Assembly: GCA_014925825.1 (NCBI GenBank) | Contig: JACGCK010000235.1 | Coordinates: forward strand, 1 to 64,000 | Direction: 5' to 3' | Length of the DNA stretch: 64,000 bases | Origin: Pholiota molesta | Lineage: Eukaryota; Basidiomycota; Agaricomycetes; Agaricales; Strophariaceae | Shown: piece after piece, positions 35,621 through 47,934 of the stretch | Position numbering within the stretch: position 1 is the stretch's first letter | How the letters are laid out: the number at the start of each line of letters is the position of its first letter | Program-made: the position numbers and the translations under genes | The notes under the pieces: model-generated | Database searches by the model: none | What the model was told of the DNA's origin: nothing | Seen by the model: the letters and a program-made list of their open reading frames with translations, nothing else

Positions 35621-38600
35621 GTCCTTGGCCATACACCTGGCAGCAAGAGGCACTCACAGAATGGTTCATCCTCCTCTCGTTACGTCCGGTCAAACACTAG
35701 CACCATCTCCGCTACTGGGCGCTTCATCCGACGAACTGAGAATCTGTCCGCGCTCAGGATTTCCAAACGGCAGATCAATGACCGCCTCATCAACAAGGAC
35801 CACATCGAGAGTTTGACAACGGCAGAGCGCAATGAAATGGGCGCCATTCGAAACCACCTACTGGAAACGATACCGAATGTCGATGATGTCCCGAGCGATG
35901 ATTGGGAAATGGACATGGGGGATATGTTGAATGGCGAGGCTGCGCTTGATGTTAGTCACGCTGGTGGCGAATTCAAAGCAATCGTTAACCTGGCTGAAGA
36001 GTTCCTAAATTCATCTACAGGGTCTGCTTTAATTTATCTATCTGTTCTTTACTCTAACTAACTGTCAGAAATACAGGAACCACCGTTCCCGAGACTACAG
36101 AACAAGGCGAGATCGCACCGAGCTTCGCCATCGTGCTTTTTCAGCGCAATTGCCAGCTCTCAAGGCAGCATATATGGAGTGGATGTTTGGCCTTCGCGAT
36201 CGTGGCCTTTCTGCAGAGTACGAGCTGCCTGCCGATGCGAAACTTCAAGGAACGTTCGAGATATTGGCCGTCGACTTCTTGCGTAAGTCACAGTATTTGA
36301 ACTGCAGTGTAGTCTCTAACAATTGGCCTGCAGGTAAATACCAAGCGACTGTTTATTGTCTGGAAGGAGAAGCTGGCATACCGGCTACCCTTATCAAGCA
36401 GGGATTAATGCCCTGTGCGCCATTCAGCCCTACCGTCGCCATTACAATTCGGGCGCTCGAATTTTATCGAGTCGCTCATCTTCGCTGCCCTCACCTCTCA
36501 ATCCATGCCTTTGTCAAGACACTCTGTGATCTCCATATGGTTCCCTTCAAAGCCTCTCTCATTCTCCAGTTTTCGATCGCTTTCGACCTTTACATCTCTA
36601 TCCGAAACAGTGTTCAAGCCGATGTTCAAACGGCCCTCTCTCGTGACACCGCCGACTACAGACTGAAAAATCTGTGTCCTCCATGCACATACAAGCTCGA
36701 AGATGAAGATCCGCTCAAGTTCGCGATGCTGTACACCGTCGACGGAAACGATTCGTTGAAGAGGATCGTTCGCCGTGAAGCAGCTCCCGAAGAATCACAC
36801 GGCACCGAACCCATCTTAGGAAAATCGAGCGAGTCAACCGATACAAGGGATGCTGGTCAGGGGATGTATCTCACACGAGAACAGGTCGACATGTGGTCGA
36901 AGGAGATCCTTTCAGCAACTGTGCCGAATTATACCGAAGATCCCGACTCGGAGAACCCCTGCGCTGAACGATGGAAGAATATGAAGGAAGAATTGACGCG
37001 GCGCATGTGGGGAATATTCGAGGAGACAGGGCTTTTCCTTGCGCTATGCCGCCATGGATTTGTCCTGCTCCTTGCTGACATGGTCCGCAGCGGTGAACTG
37101 TGAGTCACATCACTTCGTGTAGAGGACTGCTTGACTAACAACACATACTCAATCTATAGCTCAAAGTATCCCTTAGCCATTGCCAACAAAATGATGGCCG
37201 TCTTCGGACCTGACCTCGCGATGGGCTACGACATTGGATGCCGCTTCAAGACGACTCTCAATAACAGTCCCCTTGGAGTTCAAGCTCGGGCGCTCAATCA
37301 TTCGACGCTTGTTGGTGCATTCCACGGCCACGCGCACAACCGACTCTGCCAGCTTCGATTTTTAGCGACGTATGTTGAAGGGTTGGGACTAGAAGACCTA
37401 GAAGGTTGCGAGCGGTTCTTTTCCAAGTCGAATGCCCTCGCTGGCTCAACGCGATATGCAAGCATCTTTCATAGGCGACAGGCTATCATTGAGTACAGTA
37501 AACACAATGATGCCTTCGAAACGTACCAGAATCTCAGTATGTGTCATCCTCTTCTCTTATCATGGTATCTTCTCTGATTGCCTTCAATACAGGTACCTTC
37601 CTATTGAACAATTACAAGCAGGCCCTTACCATCCTCAACTCAAGACCAACCGTCTTGCTGGCATTACAGAAAGCCGGCGCCGTTGATGGTAAAGGAGTTG
37701 AACAATGGCTGCAAGACGAGGAAGTGTATCTTCGAGGACTCACGAAGGAACCTCTGCAGGAGACTCTCGAGATGGAGTATTATAGCCGCCTGGTCGCTCT
37801 CCAGTCAAGCTCGTAAGTCGCGGCTCAGTCTTTGTCATTGTCAGTACTGACTGGTAGGATTGAATAGGTCCAAGCTTACAGCCGCGACGTTCGTATGGTC
37901 CAACTTATCACCCGAATCGATAGGCGCCAAAGATCGCACGGCATCGATGGAGACCGCTCGTCGACATGCCATGGAGAACGACAGCCAGAACCTTGACGCT
38001 GTCCAAGCATTAGAACAGAAGCTGTGTATAACAGTAAGATGGCGGCCCTTTTCCTCGGAGTGGAAAGATGCTGCCGTGAAGGTCTCCATGCGGACGTACC
38101 AACGAGCTATTGACTCGCTTGAAGGCTTGGTAGTAGCGAGGATATTTGAGCTGACGAAGATGAATCAGTCGCACACAGGTAAGTATATTGTCTACATATC
38201 TATATTCAGGGTACTTAATGTTGTTGATGACAGGTTACCATCTGCGCCAACATATAGGTGCTGCTTTGAAGGCCCGCTCTCAAGCTGTCCGTACCGCCCT
38301 CGACAGGTACAACCTCGCCGCGCTCTCCATGACTCCGCCTCGTCAATGCCTCGATTGGGATGAGGTGGTCACCTATGCATTCCTCTCCGACTTCGATCTT
38401 CTTCGGGACACTCGACAAGACATCCGGAGCAAGCCGTGGGCAACGCCAGCTGCTCGACTGGCCCTCGATCAGTGGTTCAAGCTCTTGCGCGCCGAGGAAG
38501 AGATTAAGCGCCTCAACGTCGAGATCCGTCGCTTCCACACCTATCTATACGCGGAGGACGCACACCTTCGTTCAAAGGAGGTCGAGATTGCGTCAGTCAA

Positions 38601-38889
38601 CCCCTCCCTAGCCCACCAGGTATGGCTCCATCGGATGGAGCGCGCCCGTTTCAACAGCCACCATGATGTCATCCTTCGAAAGGTGTATGCTCTACCTGGA
38701 TATACCGGCAACCCTAAACTCGGTGCTCAGTTTGTTCAGGAAACCATGGCGCCTACTCCGGGAGATGATGTAGATGAAGGTGAGGTCGAGCTAGAGGAGG
38801 AACAAGCCAGCGAGGACCATGATGAAGTCCAACTTGGAGCTCTCTTGAATGTTCTAACTATGTCATCTGATGGCCCAGCTGCCCTCTAA
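35621..38889 (+). CDS. KDZ superfamily transposase
   Basis: Exons end or begin at introns 36022-36076, 36283-36333, 37100-37159, 37537-37592, 37813-37867 and 38179-38233 (51-60 bp, GT-AG, frame kept). ATG 35621 is preferred; an upstream GTG-free start at 35591 is possible. The family signature is strong: YTVDGNDSLKR (first D), MGYDIGCRFKTTL (second D), GAFHGHAHNRLCQL and LEDLEGCERFFSKSNALAG (catalytic E). The C-terminal part is helical with an acidic tail (GDDVDEGEVELEEEQ). It would bind the 502-bp inverted repeats and catalyse cut-and-paste movement, producing the 8-bp TSD. No stop or frameshift is visible, so it may be functional. The transcript probably ends at the AATAAA in the right inverted repeat. 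Confidence 0.9.
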
Positions 38890-38940
38890 TGTCATTTACT
38901 TGCTGTCTTGAAATCATATACATAATACAATTGAGCTACC

Positions 38941-39442
38941 CTTAAATTTGCGAAAGGACTGAGTGAAAACCGAGCAAGATAGAGCTCACTGTTGGTGTTA
39001 ATGATGAGCAGAGACATAAAGGAGCGCTGGGGCCTTCAATAAAAATCATTGAGCTCTGTTAACCTATAATACTAGTCTATACATCGAGGGTAAGCTACAG
39101 TAAAAATTGCTAAGGAATTGGTGGAGGAATGAGTGCGGGAGGCGTGCTCGTTGTCGGCGACAATGAGCAGAGGCCTCCGAGGATGACGGCGGACGTTGCT
39201 GATGGGAATTGCCATAACGGGATAAGAAGGTTGATGGGCACGGGGGCGTTTGATGGACCTGGCGACGCTGGGACAAACACCGGTGGCGGAGGACGATCAG
39301 TAGCCGGTGAGGTGGGAATAAGAGAGAGTTATTGGGTCGTTAGTGGGCCTAGCAGAGGAATGACCATCTTTGTTCTATTTAGAGAGGAACAACTCCGACT
39401 TGTTCCCGTCTAACAAGACCAAACAGCTGGGATTGGCAGGTG
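38941..39442 (-). repeat. Right 502-bp inverted repeat of the KDZ element
   Basis: Mirror of 31212-31713, ending CAGCTGGGATTGGCAGGTG and followed directly by the TSD TTGAGCAG. Confidence 0.95.
39038..39043 (+). terminator. AATAAA polyadenylation signal in the right repeat
   Basis: About 150 bp past the KDZ transposase stop, in a context TTCAATAAAAATC identical to the mirrored left copy. Confidence 0.5.
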
Positions 39443-39721
39443 TTGAGCAGTCCCTTATAATACACAGCCGGACGTTCAGATAGGGCAAATATGAGTGGGC
39501 CCAACTCCGCCTCGTATGAGTTTGAAATTTGAGCCATACTTAACCCGGGGCGGAGTTATTCTTGAGTCACGATCATAGAGTCAGACTTGAGCCCAGGCTC
39601 AAGTCTGATACAAATTTTTTGGTAGATAGGTTTGATTCAAATATATTCCTCAACTCTTGCACATCTGCCTCCCCACTCATCCTCAACTCATCGCTCGAAC
39701 ATCATCAGCAACTTTCCCGAG

Positions 39722-42700
39722 ATGCCGCCCGAACTGCTTGATCCCATCTGTCAGTATGACGTCTGCCATCAATTCCTGTGTTGGGCGCTAACTGGTCACC
39801 TCAGATTGGGAAACTCGTCAACACCCAAATGGCCAGCTCTTTTATTACTGCCTCGTCTGTCGAGATGGCCGCGAAAGGCTCCAGAAAAATGCTAAGAAAC
39901 ACGAGCAATCCCAAGTACATCAAAATGCGCTGCTCGCCTTTACTCACGAAACGTCAACATCTCTTCGCGGCTCTCTCACGCAGTCACAAGAAGACCAGGG
40001 TGCCACGCTCAGAGCTTTAAGCAACGACGCCCTTCGAGCTCTCCTCGCCTCGGGCACCTCAAACCCCTCCCAACCTCTCTACCCACCCACTTCTGGGTCT
40101 TATAACTCTTATGGCGAACCCAACTTCCCCGATTCACTGGCAGGGTCTCAAGGTCTCGCTGCCTCTCCACCCCGCATGAATTGGCTGGCATACGAAGCAT
40201 TGGAAGACACTACAGCTCAAGTCTCGCCTTCCGACCAGCTGCACCAATCCATATTCCAGAAAACGCTCGACTTCTTGAATAATGGAAATCTCAGTGACTT
40301 TAGCGAGGAAGAGTGCCCAGATTCCCCAGACACCAGTAAGTCTACTTTCTTATCTTTTTCACTGCGGCACCTTATCAAATATGCGCACTCATAGGTACAG
40401 ATTCTGACGGAGATGAAGTCCAACACCCGATACTCGACAATGAACCTCGTAAGCGCGCGCGCTTCGATCGTCGGAATGCAGTGGCCTCAAGTGACGAGTG
40501 GTATCCGTGGGCGGACAGAATTGTAAGTTATCGTTATCCCATTGTAGTCATCAGCGCTATACTGACAAGAAGCAGACATGTACTCTAGATATTCTCATGC
40601 ATCTTCCACGTTCCGTCTTCTCTCGGAAACAGCTAGACTTATTTTTGTGGTTGCTGCGTGTTAATAAAGTTGATGATGTCCCCTCTGTGAAGTCTATGAA
40701 TCTCCTCAATAAAATCATGCAAGAGCTTTGTGGCGTCGACACAATCACATATAAAGGCAAGCAAGGGCACGTTTACCATGTAAATAATCTAGGTCAACTC
40801 CTGGCGCAGGTATTTTTTTCCGCACTGACGAGGCGAACATTTACTCACTTGAACATTAGGAGATGGCCAATCCACAGGTCGCACCCAAACTTTATTTTTA
40901 TCCTGAGGATAGTGGCAAACGGGTTAGTGAGGCTCGACAAGCCAACCGCTGGCTCCACGAACTTCCGTCCGACGAGACGACGCCAATGATTCGCGTCAAG
41001 AAAACCGATTATTATATATTCGAGCCGACCATGCTCAACGACGGCTCGCTTTGTATTCCACACCGCTGGTTTACTCGCGAAGGTCGATTTTTCGCGAAAG
41101 CTTGGCAGTTGGAAGCCCATCCGGCCACAAAAGACAATGTCGCTGGATGGATAGTTTATCAAGATAATACATTGGAAATATGTGAGACCCAGCTTCTCAA
41201 GAATTTTCCTGACCTCGCTCGGGATTTCCGTGCCTACAACATCCCGGACCCTTCAGTCATTCATGGTATGTCGTTTTGCAAACCGAATGCTATTTTTTCT
41301 TATTTAACTTGAATTAGGTATCCGTTCGTCAAGCTCGGATCCTGAACTTCGGCGTTGGGATCTCACCAACCCAGTCCTAGGAAATCCATGGCGAGAACGT
41401 GCCAAAGGCCATCGTGTTCTGGCAATGCCTTTATCAATATATTGCGATGATACCTCTGGCAACACGTCAAAGAAATGGAATGAACATAATAGTTTTTTGT
41501 TCACACTCGCAGGTCTACCACTCAAAGAATCGGCGAAGGAATATAACATTCATTATCTCTGCACGTCCAACACGGCCCCACCACTCGAAATGATGGATGG
41601 CGTTGTCGAACAAATCGAGTACGTTATGTCTTGCCTTTCTTCTGGTCAAGATCTAATGTTTTAAATCATAGGGAAGCTCAAAAGACGGGCATATGGGCAT
41701 GGGATTGCGTACATAAAGAGCTCGTTATGCTCTTCCCAACAGTCCTTATGTTGCTTGGAGATAATCCAATGCACAGCGAGTTCGCATGCCATATTGGCCT
41801 GCGCGGCAAATATTTCTGTCGTACATGCTGGGTCAAGGGTACTGATGCCCAAGATGCAGGAATACTTGCACTGCCCAACGACGACAACCACCATGAAGCT
41901 AGCCCAGCACCATCGAGAAATGTCAGTCCGGCGCCTTCGGAAGAGCACAGCTCTGCCCCACCTTCACCAACCACCTCAGTCTCACACGCTAAGAAAACAC
42001 GAGGCAAATTCGTAGAAGATATGTCAGCGATGTTAACTCGTATCAAATCTTTCATTAAAGTATGTCCATTCTTTCTGCTCATGTTTATGTTGTATAGTAT
42101 CTGACTTATTTCCGAAGCCTGCGAGACTGCGCAACAAAGATGAGACGCTGAAGATTCTCGATGGTTATTTCCAAGAAGCTCGGGATACTGGTGCCAAATC
42201 ACGCCTGAAAATTGCTCGCACCAACACAGGCATCAAGGATACAATGCAAGAATTCTTTCTAGAACGTCTTTTCAACTCTTACAAGTCAGCGAAAGGTGCC
42301 GCAAAACAAAAAGCGCTGGATAAGGCTATTGATGATCTTCCGCCGGATATTAAAAGTCCTGTTTGGCGACTCAAAGGTAATGTACCTCTCTAATTTCTGG
42401 TTGACGATGATGCTAATGGATACTAATACCTACAGGTTTGGATCCTCACCAAGATACCCCAGTGGAATTATTACACGTTGTTCTGCTTGGGTTTGTAAAA
42501 TATTTTTGGCGTGATCTGATATCAAACCAAATCAAAAACGACACAGCGCGAAAGACGCTCTTAATTCAGCGACTTAATAGCTTCGACGTAATTTCACTTG
42601 GCCTTTCTCCCCTAGGTGGTGATACCCTTGTCAATTATGCGAACTCACTCACAGGTCGTGACTTCCGTGCAATCTCCCAAGTTGCACCTTTCGTGATATA

Positions 42701-44230
42701 TGACATGGTTGCACCTGAGGTCTTTGACGCATGGCTCGCTCTCTCAAAACTGGTTCCTCTCGTGTACCAGCCAATTATTGAAGACATAGATGAATTCATT
42801 GTAAGTTTTATCAATGTATTGCGAGATTTCCATACTGATAATTATTTTAGGTGACGCTAGAACATGAAATTCATCATTTTCTGCTCCAGACAGCTCGCTG
42901 GACGTGCGGATGGTTTAATAAAGCGAAATTCCATATCTTCCTCCATTTACCGAATCACATTCGTCGGTTCGGCCCCGCTGTACTATTTGCAACAGAATCT
43001 TTCGAGTCGTTTAATGCTGTTATCCGAGCCAAGAGTGTCCACAGCAATCGGCTCGCTCCTTCGCGTGACATTGCCCTCGCTTTTGCGCAGGGGAATCGGA
43101 TTCGCCATCTTTTAAGTGGCGGTTACTTCCCCAAATCCAAGGAACTCGATCTCGCTAGTTCAAAGCAATCAGACTGGATTGCCGCGGGTGCAGGGCCAAA
43201 GAACCTAATCGCCGCCGACAACACGTTGGGACATTATCTCGGTATCCCTATTGATACTGAAGCTTCAATCCCTGGTAATTAGTATCCATTGTGATGTCCC
43301 GCATTTGCTGATTCCCATCTATTCTTTCTTTGTAGGGTTATGTCGAAGAGAAAAAGCACAACAACAACGACAATTTAATCAAACTCTGACAGGCTTGAAG
43401 CTTCCTGAGTTAATGAGAAACTCTCCAAACATACGCTACGTCACCTGCGATTCTCTTCATTTGCAGAACACTGATGTCTGCTCATTAAATCAGTACATTC
43501 TCTTCACATGTCCCTCGTCAATGCAACCGATGGTCGGCTGTGTCCGTGAAATTCTACAGCAGGTAGATTCGCCAAACTACCGCGAAGGAAAAGCTGATGG
43601 TGTGCTCCTGCAATTAGCCCATGTGCCGGACATCGCGACGAAGTTCCAGATGCCACGGTTGGCTCTGCAGGATCAGTGGGCATTTATCCCATTCTTTGTA
43701 AGTCGTAAACATTGGTGAATATGTCCAGAATGCTAATTTACTCGAAGGATATTTTATGTACCGTGAATGCACCTCACAACTGCGAGCAACATGAGTGTTC
43801 AGCAAGTGGTTCAGAATTTATATATCAGGAACGAGTGCGCACGGAGCATCGCCGACAAATCATTGAGCACAAGACGTGCCCAGATGATAGAATCCTCAAT
43901 ACTGCCAAAATGCGCGATGCGATACACATTCAGAAGTTCCGAATTCCTTCGAAGGCTATCAACATTCGAGAAGAAGAAGAAATCATTATGCAAAGTGTTC
44001 GTAAGGTGATTGATGCTAGGAAAACATCGGGAGCAGGAGCAACAGGAGCAGATCGGGGTCGAGGTGTGGGGCTGGCAAGAGGAATGGTTCGTGGACGGGG
44101 TGTACAAGGAAGTACGAGAGGCCGCAGTGCTTCCACCATTGCACAGAGTGATAATCTCGGTACCACAACAGCGCGAAGAAATTCGCAGCCCTCGTTTCCT
44201 GGAGAACTGTTAATTAACTTTGATACCTGA
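39722..44230 (+). CDS. Plavaka transposase
   Basis: ATG 39722. About 13 exons with introns of 49-61 bp: 39750-39804, 40336-40394, 40523-40575, 40810-40859, 41266-41317, 41619-41671, 42060-42117, 42377-42435, 42802-42850, 43275-43335, 43698-43747; the frame stays open across these. An N-terminal zinc finger has CLVCRDG...H...H. Then come DEWYPWADR, the region PEDSGKRVSEARQANRW, and a DDE-type core: LSIYCDDTSGNTSKKWNEH, LLGDNPMHSE, and ATESFESFNAVIR with the likely catalytic E. CFCRTC-like YFCRTCWVKG and GLDPHQDTPVELLHVVLLG are also typical. The C-terminus is Arg/Gly-rich. No disabling mutation is seen. Role: cut-and-paste transposition of the enclosing element. Confidence 0.9.
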
Positions 44231-44302
44231 ATATAATTTTTGACATTCAAGTGTGGAACATATCATAATTTGACGAAACAGACAATTCAATTGACAGAGA
44301 CA

Positions 44303-45044
44303 TTACAGTTCTGTGCGTACAGGATATTCAGGGTAAGGTACACTATATTGTTGGAGCGCCTGCTCCAACAAATGAATCCATTCCCGCTCTTGCGAAATCT
44401 CCCGACACAGTGTTGCATTGCGTGCAGTCAATGAGTCAACTTGTGCCTCAAGAACCGTACAGCGTGCACGTAGCTTCTGGATTTCTTCGTCCTTGCGGGG
44501 TAGATCAAGGTTATGGATGGCGTTGGTCGTACACAGATCGATGATGTTGATCACTTGTTTGAGAAGATATTCATCCGATGTTTGAGGCGGCTTGCTGATA
44601 GCCTGCGTAGAGCAATGGTTAGGAACATCTAGAAGATTGAAAGCGTCAAGACAGCATCAATCTCTCGAAAATGTTCATCATACCTTTGGCCATCGTTTCT
44701 TCCTTGGCTGAGGTTTCTTCCACATAGGTGCCAATGTCTTCGGGCTCTTGTGAGAACCCCATGGTGTGTGAGTCTTCAAATTCGACAGGCATCTCAGAGC
44801 CGAAATGCAGTTCGGCCCACTGAGAATCCGTTGTCTGTGAGTCAAGTATCCCACCCGGTGCAAATAATCTGCATATAAATTAGAGCCACAAACACATGTA
44901 TAACAGACGATTTACACACCTGGGAATATCTATACGGTTTTCTTTAGAACGCGTACGCAAGCTGATTTTGCGGCGTTTGGGACTTGGCGGTGAATGAGCA
45001 ACCAAAGTGCACTGAGTCGATTCAAACTCCGAAGCTGATGACAT
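44303..45044 (-). CDS. Small coiled-coil protein carried by the Plavaka element
   Basis: ATG at 45044 opens MSSASEFEST. Exon 1 ends at 44920 (intron 44919-44869, GTGTGT...TGCAG), exon 2 ends near 44695 and the last exon runs from about 44602 to 44303. The second junction is not settled, as the obvious donor and acceptor differ in phase. The N-terminus has a basic patch PKRRKISLRTRSKENR that could be a nuclear signal. The middle is acidic. The C-terminal 85 residues form a strong heptad coiled coil (DEEIQKLRARCTVLEAQVDSL). Family not recognised. It probably dimerises; a regulatory role for the element is only a guess. Confidence 0.6.
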
Positions 45045-45369
45045 GAGGGCGTGGCGAGAGGCTCAATGTCTTGCCTCCCGCTGCCTTTATCTGATTTCGT
45101 GTGCCTCCATTTTTGGATCCTGTTCCGCTGCTCGTCTCCACCGTGTCTGTTCCGCCCCCAGCCATTTCCAGGTCCCAGCCAATGACAAGCCTGCAAACTC
45201 GATTGTTTATTGAGTTCAACAAAGCGCGATGACCTGAACAACGCGACGTGACGCGACGCGTTATTTACACGAGTTGGCCCCCCCAAGCAGATATAAAAGG
45301 TGCAGTCCATCGAAGAGTACCGCCGCCCTAACGATACGTCTCTCCTTCTTCCCTTGGTGTGCCCGTTCC

Positions 45370-46980
45370 ATGGCTTCTCCGGCCCTCTCACTCGACTTTG
45401 ATTCCACACCAGGACATATGGGAGATTCAGACGTCCTCCAACCACAAGCCCATCCACACTCTACACCACCACCTTCTGTATCCTACACATCGGACTCTAT
45501 CGTCGACCAGGGCATGCTATTCATCGACACGATTTCGAAGGAGTTCGATCTGGGTCCCGTACATGTCTCGCATCTCCGAGCGATGTACCAGGTATGTGAT
45601 TTTTGCGAAGACTGAACCGCAGCTAATGCATGGTTTTCAGCTTGGTACCAACTTCGAAGGAAACCTGTCGAAGGCGGATTTGTACACGCGCATCTTTGCA
45701 CTTGCCTGTCAGTTTAGCACAGAACGGCGGATCACCCTGGCTGTCCAAGCAGTTACTGCAGACTCGGTCAATGGCACCGGAGGAGACCTCAAGAGGATTT
45801 TAGATGAGCTTTCAATACGACTGGATGCCAACTTTTCGTTGACCAGTGACCAAACGGTATGTGCTTCATGCCTGTTAAATTACATGTTTGACTCATCATG
45901 ATTGGCCCTTCTCATGACAGTTGACTGTCCGTCGCACCTGCCAGGAGTTCATATATCAACCACGTCGCATTTCATTCAAGAACCTTTATTCAGAAGTGGA
46001 TGTAAGTCATGTTCTATGAACTTCTATCTTTTCATATGGACCAGGACTGTAACTCATGGTTGGATGGCAGAAACATGTCCGTCAAAATGCGGCAGGTTAC
46101 CAAATGGCCTACATATTTTCTGTACCTGCTCGAGAAAGCAAATGGATGTCCGAGGTCAAACGGATTGCATCGAGTGTACGCAACTCATTCCGCCAAGATG
46201 TAAGTCTTGTTTTCTCAATATATTTGATATAAGATGCTCATTTATTTGTTAGCTTCGAAATAGTGTCATCGGCTCCAATCAAATGTCACTGGACAAGTTC
46301 ACGGCAGAAGCAACAGAGAAGTACCGCCACAGCAGCCAAGCGAGGACCTCAGTGCAAGGTTATATAGTCCACAACGTCATTTTGGTTCGTATTTCATGTT
46401 TACATTCACTTGAACAGTATCTCATTCACCGTTTTTCAGCGACGCTTTTGTATTGAACATCAAGACCTCCTCGGAGTTGACACCCAAGAGCTTGAAGATT
46501 CGGAATCCAGCATTGGATCCGATGACATTGAGCCCCTCCCACCGGCGAAGCGCCAACGTGTCCTCAAAGGTCGTATTGCAGAAGGCGAAGACTTTTGGTC
46601 ACAGGTAGATGCCTGGTTCAAGGACGCGATGAAGGCAAGAGGTGACAACTTCTCAAGCGAAGCATGGCGAAGGTGTGTTATCTATTAATTTTGTAGCAGT
46701 TATTCAATATTCTAACAACTTCGTCAGCTACATTGAAGAGTCTATTCGGCTCGACAATGCTCGCTACGACTCCTTTGTGCAGGCTCGGGCTCAACCAAGA
46801 ATGCCTAGGACGAGTACAACAGCACGCAGGATGGCTTCACGAACCCATCCACCATCATCTTTACCCACTGAACACTGGAGCTCACCCGGCCCTTCCTCCT
46901 CATCAAGCTCATCTGCAGCTTCTTCAATGCCAGGTTTTCTTGAAGGATTGTTGCAACCTTCGCAGCCAGGGGCTTTGTAA
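45370..46980 (+). CDS. Uncharacterised basidiomycete protein in the Plavaka element
   Basis: Seven exons from ATG 45370. Introns: 45592-45640, 45857-45920, 46002-46070, 46200-46252, 46385-46439, 46673-46727, all GT-AG with the frame maintained. The protein is helical, with conserved-looking stretches VRNSFRQD, LRNSVIGSNQMSLDKFT, an acidic segment, a basic PPAKRQRVLKGR patch (possible nuclear signal), EGEDFWSQVDAWFKDAMKARG and a Ser/Pro-rich tail. I recognise the FWSQVD...WFK pattern from unnamed mushroom proteins but know no function. It is divergently oriented to the coiled-coil gene, 325 bp apart, so the two may share a promoter region. It is carried inside a DNA transposon and could be captured cargo or an element gene. 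Confidence 0.75.
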
Positions 46981-47934
46981 ATCAGTTCACAGCTTAAACA
47001 CTTTCTCTTTAATCAATATATTTGAATTTCTTTTATGTTTATGCTCGAGCGAGAAGCCATATGAGACTTGCAGTGTCCAGTGGAGCAATGTGGTATGATT
47101 TGGTCGTGTTTGGCAACACCTTCACTGACTTGTGCAATTCGCAAATTTCGCCCTTCATCAATCATCGCTCTCACCAACCCTCCACTGACCTCGATTGCAT
47201 CCACCTCCTGCCGTCCTTCTTTCTCTTTTATGTAGTTTATATTCCACATTGCTGTGGCATGGATGTTGAATCCATGTAGGAGATCCGTGAGCACGGCTTG
47301 ACGTGCATTCCCGGTTTGTGGGAACCATGTTGAATGGCACGGATATTCCATCTTGTATCTTTTGTTTCACGTTTTATTTCTCGGGATCTCATCAAATGTG
47401 AAGCTAAGTTTTCATCTTTATCTTCACATTATGGACAAGAACTAATCATCGGGGTTTTCTTAGGTCATTGTACTCAGGTTGCTTGTCATGTCTGAGCCCC
47501 AAATGTGCCATGGATGGGAAGGGAATTGGAAGGGAATGGTCTAGCTCAAGGGTCAGCATGGTGAGTGCTTGAAGTAGGACATGTTTGCGAGGTAGTTAGA
47601 ATCTGTTCAATATACAAAATTTCAACTTCTTCGTTGTGTTCAGTGAGCTTTCTGGGTGCCTCGGAGCGTCTCGGGCAGCCTTTTCTAAGAAAGCCGATTT
47701 GGACCGAGGATGCCAGTGCTCGTGATTCCAGGCACCACAGGCATTCCCAAAGTGTATTATCTCCATCAAGCGCATCAACACATGTGCCAGGTGCAAAATC
47801 CTTTGTGCTGAGGTTAAGTTCCACCGCGATAGACCCAGCTCAAGCAGCTTATTTTTAAGGCAGATACATTTCTTATTAAGTCTAGCTCATCTGCCCGGAT
47901 ATCTAATCGTACTCAATAGCCCGACCCGGCTGTG
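46981..47934. other. 3' non-coding part of the Plavaka element
   Basis: About 950 bp from the last stop to the right end. Only short unconvincing ORFs; probably the terminator and subterminal transposase-binding region. Confidence 0.5.

Larger units (their letters stand above)
31212..39442. mobile_element. 8,231-bp KDZ (Kyakuja-type) DNA transposon
   Basis: Ends are CACCTGCCAATCCCAGCTG and its inverse. The inverted repeats are 502 bp each and almost identical (one difference seen, A/G near 31251). The 8-bp target duplication TTGAGCAG is at 31204-31211 and 39443-39450. Inside are a minus-strand gene, an RNase H1-N-like gene and the KDZ transposase. An 8-bp TSD fits KDZ/Zisupton-type elements. 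All three genes look structurally intact, and the near-identical repeats point to recent activity. Confidence 0.95.
39463..47934. mobile_element. 8,472-bp Plavaka (CMC-type) DNA transposon
   Basis: Ends are CACAGCCGG and CCGGCTGTG, flanked by TA on both sides (39461-39462, 47935-47936). Beyond the first 9-10 bp the ends are not clearly inverted repeats. The CAC start fits the CACTA/CMC group, and the transposase is of the Plavaka family. Frame restoration of the interrupted NLR gene supports these exact boundaries and the 2-bp duplication. It contains the transposase (+), a small minus-strand gene and a multi-exon plus-strand gene. Confidence 0.9.
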
